Of a stretch of 64,000 nucleotides of DNA, positions 1 through 11,200 are shown in pieces. The notes under the pieces are model-generated. The model was given only the letters and a program-made list of their open reading frames with translations. It ran no database searches and was not told the origin of the DNA. The translations under genes were made by a program, and so were the position numbers. Position 1 is the stretch's first letter. The number at the start of each line of letters is the position of its first letter. This DNA comes from Symsagittifera roscoffensis (Eukaryota > Xenacoelomorpha > Acoela > Convolutidae). The stretch lies in NCBI RefSeq assembly GCF_963678635.1, contig NC_087062.1, positions 63,587,253 through 63,651,252 on the forward strand, written 5' to 3'.

Positions 1-1106
1 GTGAATGCGAGACTGTTGCAAGATGTGAGATTGAACCATGATGAGGGGAATCGTGAAGAAAGACCAGGAAGATTCCTGACGGCGAGAGCGCCGATTGGAC
101 AACACGTGAAGATATTCAGGCAGCTGACGACACCACCTGGTCATGTGAAGGAGAGAGTGTACCCAAAACTAGTGAACCAAGATGGTGATGCCCAGAGATA
201 TGGCGGATTGACAGCGATAAAGAAAGATGAGACCATCTTAGCCGCCTATGACAAAGCAGAGATGAGGAAGGCCAAAATCATGGTAGTAGCGAATTCAGAG
301 TTCGTGTACACCTCCAAGTCTTTGTTTTGGCCGGACGTCATAATGTTGGCCGCGATTGACCTAGATCTATTGCAATCAGTGTCTTTGGCTATAGGGGTAC
401 AAAGGCAGACAGACATGAACCCAATAACGATTGTGTTTGCTGGCATCAATGACCATCTACACAGTAGAGGTTTTCTGAGCAGGCTCAGAGATCCTGCAAC
501 AGCAGAAAACGCAGTATGGCCAGCAATAAAAGACATCCTGGAGTCGATGGGTGAAGTGGTGGATGCGACGAAGGAGGGGTCATTCAATAAAGTGGCGTTG
601 AGAGTAGTATTCGCGTTGTCTCCGGGATATGCACATCTCCCGGATGGACTGAAGTTTGTGTATACAATGGTAGCCTTACTTTCGGAAGGAAAATATGATG
701 TGATCATATCGGCCCCGAATCGCATGATAGAAATGGAGAACCTGAGGCCACTTAAGGCTGAACTGCCTGCAGTATGGTCAGATATCTCAAACGCGATGAG
801 AGGATTCAAGGACCACGCGCTACACATGTTAGTGTTGGACGAAGTGCTGGGGTTGGAACTGTCCAACTTCAGTCGGCAATTCAAACTGAAACCTGGAATA
901 GACGACGACCATTGAGTGATCACGGCAATGTCCAACGACTTATGGTTCCGAGCAATGGAGGTGGCAAGTGAAGACACAAGAAGAAAAAACTCACTAGAGA
1001 CGAGAGCTCATCTGGAGGCGATGGTTCTGAGAACCAAGCCGGAAGCCAACCAGTGGCTACACCTGAATCCTAGAGTAGCGGCAGTAGCTTTCAGCAAGGC
1101 CCCGTA
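1..1106 (+). pseudogene. Unknown element polyprotein, N-terminal part (5' truncated by window)
   Basis: One frame is open from base 1 to the TGA at 913-915, and the same frame continues with protein-like sequence to the TAA at 1105-1107. I see no start codon that must be the true one, so the frame probably begins left of the window. Around residues 140-150 there is a hydrophobic strand followed by FAGINDH. Its GxND resembles block III of SGNH/GDSL esterases, but I see no clear GDS serine block, so that link is weak. The TGA at 913 would be a CGA after one C-to-T change. The downstream frame (1107 on) is already open from about 1074, so the reading frame shifts between roughly 1074 and 1104. 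The stretch is richer in G and in purines than the flanks. I recognise no reverse transcriptase, integrase, helicase or capsid motif. It could be a novel transposon or an endogenous viral relic. Confidence 0.6.
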
Positions 1107-4100
1107 ATGATCACGAAGATACATGCCTACTTGTTGAAGGAGGTGAAGCTGGCGGAAAATGCCGGAGAAAAGACCGCTGAGTTTGTGAACAGAATGTGTC
1201 AGATTACTCTGGAAACCTTCTGGACCCAGGAAGTGAAGGGACAGGAGGGGTTTGAAAGGACAGACAGCATGCTAGAAGGGTTGGGAGCCGGATGGACCGC
1301 GTCCTTCTTGGGAAAAGTTTACCCGAAAGTCTCTCACTATTTGATAAAGGAATTCCTCCAAGCAGTAGTGAGAGTATCGATAGTGGAATTAATAGCCTTG
1401 TTCGTGATATTCGGAGCGGAGAGTTTCGTGAAAGGACCGGCGATACTGCTCACGGATGGAATACAGAACCTGCGACTAGATGGACTTCTGACATTGATAG
1501 CAATAACCCACGGAAACTTGGGAGGACTAATGAAACTGGCACGTTGTCCAGAGCAGATGAAAGAGAGAGTGAGGAACCTGGATATGAAGAAATCCACGGA
1601 CTCGTGGAACAAAATAAGAGATCTGAGACACACTCTTATCCAATATCTCTTGCAGCAAAATCGCTTTGGAACCGGAGAAGACAAGACAATTGAAAGAGAG
1701 GAAGATGTTAGACGACATGTTGGAGGCATGCCGCTATTAATGGATCTGAGCTTGGCTATGAGGACCGATCCCTTGGCGCTGATCAGAGGAGTCACGGAGT
1801 TCGTGACAGTGATCTATGGACCAGCAGTCACATTTGCGTTCCCTGATGTGAAGGTGGAGGCGTATAGGAAGTCGGTGCTGCACCTGAACCTCATATCAGC
1901 AGTGGACGGTAGTACACTGAACTGGTGTGAGCAGAACACATTGCGGGAGCTCATGAGTGAAGATCTGTTATTTGCGAAAATATCGGAGCCAGTGATGACA
2001 GTCATCAATTTTGACGATCACTTCCGTGACCGCATGGGAGAAGTAGAGAGAGGACACATCGAGGTGTTTCCAAAGCTTTGGAATCTGAGACCCTATGACA
2101 AAACGAATGGTGAAATAACCAGAGTGCCTCGTCTCACTGCAGCATATCACAAGGTGAGAGAAGAGACGAAGGACTGGGGCGATTACAAGAAGCTACCGGA
2201 GGCAATCCCTGAATTCCCTCTAATAAGAAGGATGTTGCTCGGAGCAGTCTCCGTGGTACAAACTCCTAGGTTGAGAGCATTCGAGACCAATGAAAGGAGA
2301 GTAGGGAATTTCTCGGTGACGATGGATCCATACTTCGTGGGGAGAAATGCCGCCGTGTTACAGTACACACGATTTGCGTACACGGATCAAGCGACGAGAA
2401 GGCGAATAAGCAACGCCGCTACTCCCAAGCCTGGAAGATTTGATGAGGAATGGAAGGGACTAGGCTTAGCTCCGATGAGAATGAGAGGCAGGACAGAATT
2501 GCCTGAAGCCTCATTGATCCTGACTAGCGTAAAACAGGAAATGAAAGTGGGAGGAGTACTGCAGACAAGAATTTTCCTAGCACCCTTCGGCTGCGAAGAA
2601 ATCAAAGTGGTCCATGGAGAAGAGGAAGATAAATCGGCCGGTACATTGCTCATACCGAGATTCCAGGAAGAAGCCGACAATGACGAACAAGGACCATCGA
2701 GCGCGAACAAGGATAAGTCAGAAGGAGATGACGGACAGGGTGGAAGCCGTCAGACTGAAGAACCCATGCAACAAGATCAAGCTGGTGGGGAAGACGACAG
2801 GGCATCGACAGGAGGAACATCCAGTCTGGATTTCAATATCTTCAGTGATCTTGAGAACAATGCAGACACGTTGGAAACGACTGAGCCAGCGGATGAAGGC
2901 ATCTCGACACTGGAGCCTCCGTCAGCCTTTATGGAAATGAAACGGAATTTGCCGGAGAGCAGCTCTCCTGGCAATTCAAGAAATAACGACCAGAGAATCC
3001 TTATGGAATCACCTCGGAGGAGAAGAATAGAGGCCTCAGCCAGAGTAGCTTTCTTGGGAACGCTGTCCGAAGAAGAATGGGAAGTACATCACCGAGACCA
3101 CGAGAGTAGGACGGGATGTAAGCTGGACAGAGTGGCGTTTATGGAAGAAGTCTGGACCGTGATTCAGAGCTATGGGACCCAGTCCATCCTCAAAACAGGT
3201 CTCAATCAACCCTTGATGAGAGAAGTACTTGACAAGCTTGATGAGTGTGAAGGGAGACTGAGTGAGTTATTGATCGACTCAGCCACTGATGAGAGTGAAG
3301 CGAATTCTCCCATCAAGATGACACCGCAGGACGATGAAGGAGAGGTGGTGTACCAGTCAAGGACCAGGAGAGGGACGATGCGATCGAAAATGGTGATTGA
3401 TAAAATCAATGCGATGAAAATGAAGTTAGGCAGCAGAGTGATGCCGAGCAGAATTGGGAAGACGAAAGTGAATTCAGAAATATCGATGAAAGCTGGTAAC
3501 TCAGCGAAAAGAAAACGAGTCGAGGAGGTCATGGATTTGGGGCAAGGTGATTATCAATTGTCTGGCACAGATAGAATATTAACTGATATAGCGATGGTGC
3601 CACCCATTCTCATGGCGGGGATAAAGTCAACCGGTTATAAATCCAAAAGGAGTGACCGCACTCTGACTGGAGCAACCTTGGAAATGGAAATACTCAGCCA
3701 ATGTGGAGAGAGCAAAATGAGGGACTTCAAGCCATCTCCCATGAATCATGGAAAGGGAAGTGTTGCAGGACAACTAACACCAGTGGAATACAACCGACTA
3801 ACCGTGTCGGAGACAGTGTCGATGGATGAACCCACCGGTGGATACATGGAGATTTTGGAATACCGAAACTCGGCTAGAGGGTATGTGATGGCCCTGGAAG
3901 ACGAAAAAGCCATGGAGGGTTATCTGGAAATGATGTTGCAAGGCACCACCCTCAAGCAGAAGGCGTATGGAACTTTGGCGTCGTCTGGCGTACAGGCGGA
4001 AACGATCGAGCAGTTAGTGAGCCTTCCATGGAAAGCAGTAGTATTGAGGTATTTCGAAGAAGAAATGAGGACTACGCCAAGAATACATGCTCTCGTGGCT

Positions 4101-5009
4101 GTACCTTACGTAAGGACAGAGCTACAACTCAGGTTCGCCTGGTGCATGATGGGACTGACTCGCGAAGAATATGATTCAGAAGAAAGAAAGAGATCAAAAG
4201 AAGAAAAGGTTTTCCTTATGACAAATCTGAGGGATCTGATAGTCCAGGAGGGAGCAGCAGTGGCGTGTGCGAAGCTGAGAGACGCTCTCTGTTTCATTCG
4301 ATTCCTGATAGAGCAGATTTCAGTACCTGCATTAAACACTTGTGTTAAAATGTTGAGGGAAGGCGATGAGCGAACGAAAGCCTTATTCTTGCTAGCACTG
4401 CTGGATATGCAGCAAAGTAAACCGATGAGGGTAAACATGAAAGAACCTGAGGAATTGGAACCCATGAAAAAGATAGACGAGATCAGGAGATTCTCAAACA
4501 AGGAGCTGAGACTCACTAATGAATCTTTGGGAGCATTGCCGAAATCCAGTGAATACTGTGGACCGATCAAGAAGAAGTCATATAGCTACGTATCCGGGAT
4601 CATAGGGATAGCGTACAATCCTTTCCCAGGAGTTCTGCAGACTGAGCAGAAATACATAGGAAAATGGAGGGAAGCAACCGAGACAGAAATGAACATCAGA
4701 CACAGCGAAACTTATTGTAGACCATCGGGAGCACGATATTTGGTGGGTTCAACGTTGGCTCCAATGTGCAAGAACAGATATCCTGTACATTTCGTAGCTG
4801 TGGACGTGAAGAGTACAAGAACGATTGTGGATCAAGCCTTCTCAGTGCCGAAGTGTGTGAGATTGGCGAGAATGTCTGAAAAGTCTTACGAGTTACTATG
4901 TAAGATGTTCTCAGCAGTCCCAGAGAGAACCAAAGAAGAATTGGAGTCAATACTAGGAAAGAAGTTCATGGGATATGTGAGCGGGAACTTCAGTGACTTT
5001 GAGAAATAG
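1107..5009 (+). CDS. Unknown element polyprotein, 1300-residue central ORF
   Basis: This is the longest open frame in the window and is uninterrupted for 3.9 kb, which in AT-rich DNA is strong evidence of recent coding selection. The ATG overlaps the preceding TAA (bases TAATG), a stop-restart geometry seen in some retroelements and viruses, though the frame is open further upstream. Residues ~80-150 are hydrophobic or amphipathic. Residues ~520-640 form an acidic, Ser/Gly/Gln-rich linker. A basic KRKR cluster near residue 810 could be a nuclear signal. The last ~450 residues look globular. I find no YxDD, DDE, Walker A or protease signature and cannot assign a family. The TAG at 5007 is followed in the same frame by more coding-like sequence. 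It is the core of the 1-7640 element, whose tail is repeated at 23 kb, so it belongs to a dispersed family rather than to a host gene. Confidence 0.7.
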   Translation: MITKIHAYLLKEVKLAENAGEKTAEFVNRMCQITLETFWTQEVKGQEGFERTDSMLEGLGAGWTASFLGKVYPKVSHYLIKEFLQAVVRVSIVELIALFVIFGAESFVKGPAILLTDGIQNLRLDGLLTLIAITHGNLGGLMKLARCPEQMKERVRNLDMKKSTDSWNKIRDLRHTLIQYLLQQNRFGTGEDKTIEREEDVRRHVGGMPLLMDLSLAMRTDPLALIRGVTEFVTVIYGPAVTFAFPDVKVEAYRKSVLHLNLISAVDGSTLNWCEQNTLRELMSEDLLFAKISEPVMTVINFDDHFRDRMGEVERGHIEVFPKLWNLRPYDKTNGEITRVPRLTAAYHKVREETKDWGDYKKLPEAIPEFPLIRRMLLGAVSVVQTPRLRAFETNERRVGNFSVTMDPYFVGRNAAVLQYTRFAYTDQATRRRISNAATPKPGRFDEEWKGLGLAPMRMRGRTELPEASLILTSVKQEMKVGGVLQTRIFLAPFGCEEIKVVHGEEEDKSAGTLLIPRFQEEADNDEQGPSSANKDKSEGDDGQGGSRQTEEPMQQDQAGGEDDRASTGGTSSLDFNIFSDLENNADTLETTEPADEGISTLEPPSAFMEMKRNLPESSSPGNSRNNDQRILMESPRRRRIEASARVAFLGTLSEEEWEVHHRDHESRTGCKLDRVAFMEEVWTVIQSYGTQSILKTGLNQPLMREVLDKLDECEGRLSELLIDSATDESEANSPIKMTPQDDEGEVVYQSRTRRGTMRSKMVIDKINAMKMKLGSRVMPSRIGKTKVNSEISMKAGNSAKRKRVEEVMDLGQGDYQLSGTDRILTDIAMVPPILMAGIKSTGYKSKRSDRTLTGATLEMEILSQCGESKMRDFKPSPMNHGKGSVAGQLTPVEYNRLTVSETVSMDEPTGGYMEILEYRNSARGYVMALEDEKAMEGYLEMMLQGTTLKQKAYGTLASSGVQAETIEQLVSLPWKAVVLRYFEEEMRTTPRIHALVAVPYVRTELQLRFAWCMMGLTREEYDSEERKRSKEEKVFLMTNLRDLIVQEGAAVACAKLRDALCFIRFLIEQISVPALNTCVKMLREGDERTKALFLLALLDMQQSKPMRVNMKEPEELEPMKKIDEIRRFSNKELRLTNESLGALPKSSEYCGPIKKKSYSYVSGIIGIAYNPFPGVLQTEQKYIGKWREATETEMNIRHSETYCRPSGARYLVGSTLAPMCKNRYPVHFVAVDVKSTRTIVDQAFSVPKCVRLARMSEKSYELLCKMFSAVPERTKEELESILGKKFMGYVSGNFSDFEK

Positions 5010-5903
5010 AAACAGAGAGGATCAACTGTCACAGATTACAATGCAGTAGATGAGAATGATGAAATCCACCGAGTGATGATGGAAGTGGAACCATTGCTGG
5101 AAGCTTCGGGAAGACATAATTGGAGGAGCATCAAGTTGACACATGACGAGTTTCCTTGCCACTGCTTGCTGCAGACCTGGTGGTATCCCAAGCGTAGTAA
5201 TCTGATGTTGATCTGGGACTCTGGAGAGCTGCTCTCCATGGGTTTACCAGATTCATCACAGCCCGTAACAATAGTGATAGTGGGAGTTATGATGGCGATA
5301 CGATGGCTGGAAGCTCATGTGAGAGAAAATAATAGACAGCAGGCACCAACGAGAGAACAATTGCGGAAATTAGATTGTCTAAAAGATTTAGATCTTTTTG
5401 AGACAATGTGCAAAGTTCTAAGCATTCCGATGGAAGTGAAGAAGATATGGGCAAGAAAACGATTGATGCCATGGTTCAGAGCTAACATGACTGCATGAAT
5501 GTACGAGTATGCGAAAAAGCATATGTCGAAGCATGGCAGAGTGTACAGTGAATATCAGCTGGACATTGGGGCAGGAGCTTTCAAGCGAGCTTTCGTGACT
5601 CATCGGAATGCAGTGACCACCGCTGTGAAAAGAATTTCCAGGACGAGTGAGCGTAGTGGAAATGAGAAGGCAGAGATGCTGAAAGAAGATTTGGAGAGAA
5701 ACGTGACGTTTTGTCTCCACAACAGCTTCTGCAGAAACAGAGAATCCAACGTGGATCCCCTACCTTGATGTAAACAGAGGGTAGAAGAGCAGAAGTGTTG
5801 GAGGACGGCTTCCAACAGCGTCAGGATAGCCAACGACGTGCTACAAGACACGGAAACCGAAAGTGCGGAGTCAATATCACAGGAGGGAGAAATGGAACAT
5901 TGA
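5010..5903 (+). pseudogene. Unknown element polyprotein, C-terminal part with in-frame stops
   Basis: It continues the frame of the 1300-residue ORF after its TAG and is interrupted by TGA at 5496-5498 and 5766-5768, ending at tandem TGA codons from 5901. The segments (about 163, 89 and 44 residues) are protein-like, with a WWYPKRS motif, a hydrophobic stretch (VTIVIVGVMMAIRW) and a basic helical region. ATG triplets lie just after two of the stops (5073 and 5499), so reinitiation is possible. Both TGA codons could come from CGA by C-to-T change and the TAG at 5007 from CAG, a pattern that fits methyl-CpG decay for the TGAs. Product and family are unknown. Confidence 0.5.
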
Positions 5904-7640
5904 TGAATGGTCGAGAAAACAAGAGGCAACAAGAAAGAAAATTAGAAGAATTTAGAAGTTTTAGAACTTCTAAACGACGAAAAAAGAAAAGAACAAAGGA
6001 GTGATGAAGAAAAATTAAAACTCAGAATTGTTTTATGTGTGTGAAAAACTCAAGTGAGAAGCCAAGCAACCAAGTTGTAATTGAAAACTGAAACATTTAG
6101 TTGAGTTTTGAAATTGTTGCATTTATAAATTTGCATTTTGATTTTTGTTGAAGTGGCTTTAGAGACACTTATTATTTATTTAGAAAGGCTTAGGAGGAGA
6201 GTATATTTAAATATTCCAGCCTGCATGACTGTTTTTAATCACTTAAAAAGAGGGAGATTGTTTCACTCGAAGAGGGAGATTGTTTCATTGTTCTTTCTAA
6301 CCACAAAATTTCTTAGTTTTAGTATTCAGGACAATAACAAGCAAGATTTCCGAAGGGAAAAGCGTAATAGGGTAATTTTAGCTTGTTGGTTGGCAGGACT
6401 GTCCTGCAAGCCAACACCTTTTAAATCAAAGAGAAAAAAATTTAATCGGGACATTGACATTGGAAGTCAGAAAATATGTTTTATCTTGAGTCATATCCTC
6501 AATGTGCAGATTAATGAGAGAATTTGAAGGCTATAGTGATGTAGTATGATGCCATTTATATTCTGCAGTGAGTCGATGTGACGTGGATAAAAGTAATTTC
6601 GTGCATTTTGTAAATTCTGTTCGATGACACTGTAACTATTTTACGAACATTGCGTGATTCAATGAGGACATTGACCGGACTGTCCGGGGAGTATGTGACA
6701 TTCGACCAGAATGTGAAAAATGCAATCTCTGCAGAATTCGAATTTTTAGCAGCGAGCCTTCCGGATTGGTGATTATTAAGTATTAAGAACGTTATTGGAA
6801 CGATTGGCCAGACGGTGAGGGCTGGAATATTCTGGTATTTTGAAATTTTAAAAATTCGAAGTGATGACGTAACATTTCTGAGAAACGTCAGAAACGGCCA
6901 TTTTGGCAAAAACGAGAAAGAAAGACAGAACAACATTAGCTGCGCTAGCAACAACAACGAAATTGAGATCGGAAAACAACAACGAGTTACAGAGTAACAG
7001 AAGAACACTCCGAGTTGCAACTATTGTGCTGCTACAATAGTTGCAAGGCCGTTGCGAACAACGGTGAAGGGTGAGAGACGGCCTTCCGGATTAAGAGAAA
7101 ATCAGGATTAGCGAGCTTGATCCAGCGGATTCATCAATCCGGAAGGGTAAAGGAACTGAAACTTTTATCCTGTTGCATAAACTTTTAGCTTCCTGTCATG
7201 TCCTGACTTGAATTTAATTAATATCTGGATTCATTTTGATAAGGATGAGAAGCTAGGAGTTGGGGGAAAGGGTTGATCCATCTTCGATGGAGATGATGAT
7301 TTTTATCTACTGAACAAAAACAACAATAATATAAATAGTAGTAGCCCTGTTTTTAGGAGTGACCTCGTGGTCTGGGGATACTGAGACCCAGCCATGAGCT
7401 CACTATTTCTGCATGTAATCTAGTTAATTTGAGTGTTTTGACCGAAGCCGAAGGCAGTAACGTTTTTGTCGACCCGATGTTAGAAAAGACCACCGAAAAG
7501 TACTGGCTTGGTAGAGACGGTGAAAAGCATGCAAAGCTCTGTTTAGACGCTAGCCAGTCGTCTTAAGACTTAGTTTTGTTTTCCGTCGATATGTATCTTC
7601 CGGGCGAATGTTACAATTAACCTCTCCCAATTCGTCAAAT
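5904..7640 (+). mobile_element. Non-coding 3' tail of the unknown element
   Basis: Base composition falls to AT-rich soon after 5904 and no convincing ORF follows. The tail contains several short GGACTGTCC and CCTTCCGGATT-type inverted motifs between 6650 and 7150. The last ~480 bp (from ~7160) resemble 23020-23470. A stem can be drawn at 7355-7400, with outer arms GTGACCTCGTGG and CCATGAGCTCAC and inner arms GGTCT and AGACC. I see no poly(A) tail or target duplication, so the right boundary is an estimate from the end of the similarity. Confidence 0.5.
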
Positions 7641-8200
7641 TAAACGATTAGCCTTGCTAATCCATCGAAACTACCAATTTTCTCACTCGGCTGTTCTTAT
7701 AAAATTTCGATCTTGCCATGCATCTTGGCGCCTTTCTGGTCGAATGTCACAGGGCTCGTAGTTCTCATGTATGGTAAAAATATGGTATAATCAGAGAAAA
7801 GATCATGAGATATCATTCTTGAACAACAAAAGTTTAAAGTTAATCAATCGGAACAATTGCAGAAAAACTTTTAGTTTGAAGCATTTATGATGTAACTATT
7901 TTAACCGTTCTGTAACCAGCTTGATGTAATCATTGTGACATTTTTACTGTGATTTAACCACAAATCTTAATTATTTTAACCTTTCTCCTTTCACATATAT
8001 GATTGATTGCTTATTTTGGTGAATATGTATTTTATTTTGATAAGTCTAGTTTTAGCCAAAACAAGGATCCGATTGATTCCGATCTTGCCACAGGATTTTT
8101 TTTGATCGTCTTCTAGATTCATCTCTGAACATTATTGCCATTAGTTTTATGTAAAACGGCTTTTTCGTTCTATGTTTATAAAGGTCGGAACGTTGACCAT
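7641..8200. other. Unassigned AT-rich spacer
   Basis: I see no gene, repeat or RNA in this stretch. Confidence 0.4.
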
Positions 8201-8209
8201 GTCAAGCTC

Positions 8210-11200
8210 CATTTAAAAGCAACTTACAGTTGCTCGAGTAAGTATAGTATTTCTAACAACCCATAAAAATAGCTCTTTTTGATATATGTCGAGAGCTCAT
8301 CAGATTTCCAAAAAAACTGACTTATCTTCTCTAGTTTAAAAATGAAAAGACACGCTCAAATGAGTATAAACTCTCCTATCTGCCTTTCTTGTTGAATAGT
8401 TATTGAATTAAATGGTTTGGCAACAGTTCAAATTTTATCAAATTTAACTTCACAACTAAACCTTAACAACATTTAACACAAAGAATTTCATTTTTCAGCT
8501 CGGTCAACTTAATCTCAGTTTCAACAAATTGAACAATCTGATTGAACAGCCTCACGTTTCGCTAGACGTCAAGCACCTTTTCAAACGTTTTCACAGATTA
8601 GAGGGCAGTTCCACATTTCTCCTGCTCGAGAACTCTGTCTGCAGCTAGATGAAAAGTCCAGGCGTTTCTTAGCTCCAGAACTTTATGTAAGCACAACCTC
8701 GCTTTTCGCTGCAGTTCAGCTTGTAAGAACCGGATTTTTTCCTCTTTGCTTAATCAAAGCTTTTCAGCTACTCGTTTCACGGCAGTCTTGAATTGAGTCC
8801 TGTAAGTAAGTCATCATGACTCCTCTATAAGCATTGGGCTCTACATCTAACTGGAGTATTGATAGGTCTAGGCCTTCTTGGGTATATGGCGCATTTCGTA
8901 TTCGTCAACCAATAATAATAATAATAATAAACAAGGATTTAGACATAAAGCCATGGGGCTAAAATGCCCCGCGTTGGGAGTTTTAAACTGAGTTTTATAG
9001 TTTCTTTGAGTTTACACAGCTATTGCAGCAGTTTATTCTCCATGTGCATGGGACACTTTCCTCATATTTACTGATGAAATATATCCAGAAAACGTTTTTG
9101 AGGCTTGATTTGAGTCTTTCGTATTTCATCGCAAACAGGTCTTCTTCTTCCTGAGTCTGTAAAATTTTGTTTGCTAGTATAGGTGTTCTGTGCCAGAAAT
9201 TGCTTTTCGATTTTTCGTAATGATAATTTTTATGCGCTAAGTTATTTTTCGTTGATCTTCTTGTTGGGGCTGTAGATTCTTTGAACTGAACAAATTGTCT
9301 CCAATGGAACTCCAAATACATCACAGATCGATGTCGTGATTCTTGAGCCATTTCACTGCCATCATCGCCATCACCATTAGTATTTATTCTGACTGGGTCT
9401 GGTTAGGAAGCCACGTTTAGAATAATTCTCCATAGTGCCACACCAACAATATTTTACCACTACCACACTTATTGTACCATATGTCTGCGCCTTACAGTGG
9501 TTAGGGTTTTCTCCATGCGTTAGCTGAATATTAGTTCAGTTTCATTGTTCTGAGGCTTCTAACAACGGCTCCACACCCGTTTTTCTCATCTACTGTGGAG
9601 AAACAAATGTTCAAGAATTATTTGCCCTATGTCTCTCAAAATCACTCACTTTCAGCTATTTTTTTTCCACTCGTTTCTAGATCTCTGCAGGACAACCCGA
9701 AAAATTTTCTCTCCAGGACAACCCGTTCCAACATCCTTTCACCCTGTTCCAACATCCTGGCATCCCGTACCACACACAGGTACCGAGAAGTGGTTGATCA
9801 AGACTTGCTTGGCGCTAGAAACTAGCACCACGTGTGTGTCGACTTTCTAGAGTTATATAGCGCAGCGGAACTGAATCCCACCAGATACTTGGCACTAGCA
9901 GGCTGTGGTGTCCTTCACCTTGTCTCAAATATAACTCAATTCTGAATGCCTCTCGCCAGCCTCCAATCTTCTTTTGGGTTTATAGTACTCAAGGAAACCT
10001 TTTCAGGGATGTCACTAACTCATGCGCCCGCTCCAGACGTTCTAGTGGTTTAAATGAACACAACATGCTGCAAAAACCAGATTCGTTTCAGTCACGCCTT
10101 GAGACTTCGCACATATCAATTTCTGCCCTGTCGACCCTGCTCATATTTCCATACCATCTCGCTAGATGACATGGCCGCTCGCACGTTGTATTCAGATGAT
10201 GAAGAGGTAAGCTGGTATGACCCCTTGCTTTTTTCGCGTACACAAAGCAATCAAGCTACTCGTTTCTTGGCCATCGTGATTGCATTTCAGTGAATCAACA
10301 GAACTTTTTGTTGGCACTGAGCTCTACATCTCACTGCAGTGGTATCTAGATCTCGGCATGCTTTGACAGGTAGCGTTTTGAACATTATAGATAAATGTTC
10401 AAAACTGAAGTTATATAGATAAATGTTCAAATTATAGTTCAAAATGTACACTGAAGTTGTATAGATAAATATTCAAATTATAGATAAATCTCTGCCCCGA
10501 CGTTGCTATTTCAATTTTTTTTTTGCGTTTTCTCAAACTTTACAGATGGTCTTGATCAGACCCAAGATTCTAGTGAAGTCCAGTTTGCTATAATGTCTCG
10601 GGTAAGACAGAGCCATAAGTGCCTGCGTGAGCCTTGAACCAATTTTTTGTCATAATTGCAGTCACCACTTCTATGGATACTGACTGGATCTGGTCAGTAA
10701 GCCCTGTAGAGAATACTTTTTCACAGTCCAGTTACACCAACACAAAGTTGCCACGCTTTGGGTACCACAATGTCTGCGCCCGGCCGTGACTAAGGTTTTC
10801 TCTAAGAATGAACATTCCTTCAGCTTCTGTATTCTGAGGCTTCTAACGACTGCTCATCTTTTATCACTACTTGGTGTGTATCAGTTTATCATTTCCTGTG
10901 AGAAATTAAATGTTAATGATTTCATAGTCAGCAGTCTCTATATACCACTCGAATTACCCTCACTCGATTTCATTTCATGACACTTTTTTCTAATATGTCT
11001 TTTTATTTGTTCCTAGATCTCTCCGGGTCCGCCCGAAGAAAAAAACTGTATGAGCGTTCCGACACCCTAGCCATTCTTACCCTCATGGCTGTCGAAAATG
11101 TTGTTTCATTAAAAGTTGCTGTTTCCTAAAATCTAGCACCACGTTTCTGTGTGGGTCTTAGCGCAGTTTAATTGAAACCCAACAGATACTTGAAACCAGC

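Noticed and set aside
246-977. 243-residue open frame on the minus strand
   Set aside because: It lies antisense to the well-supported plus-strand frame; composition and lack of motifs mark it as a shadow.
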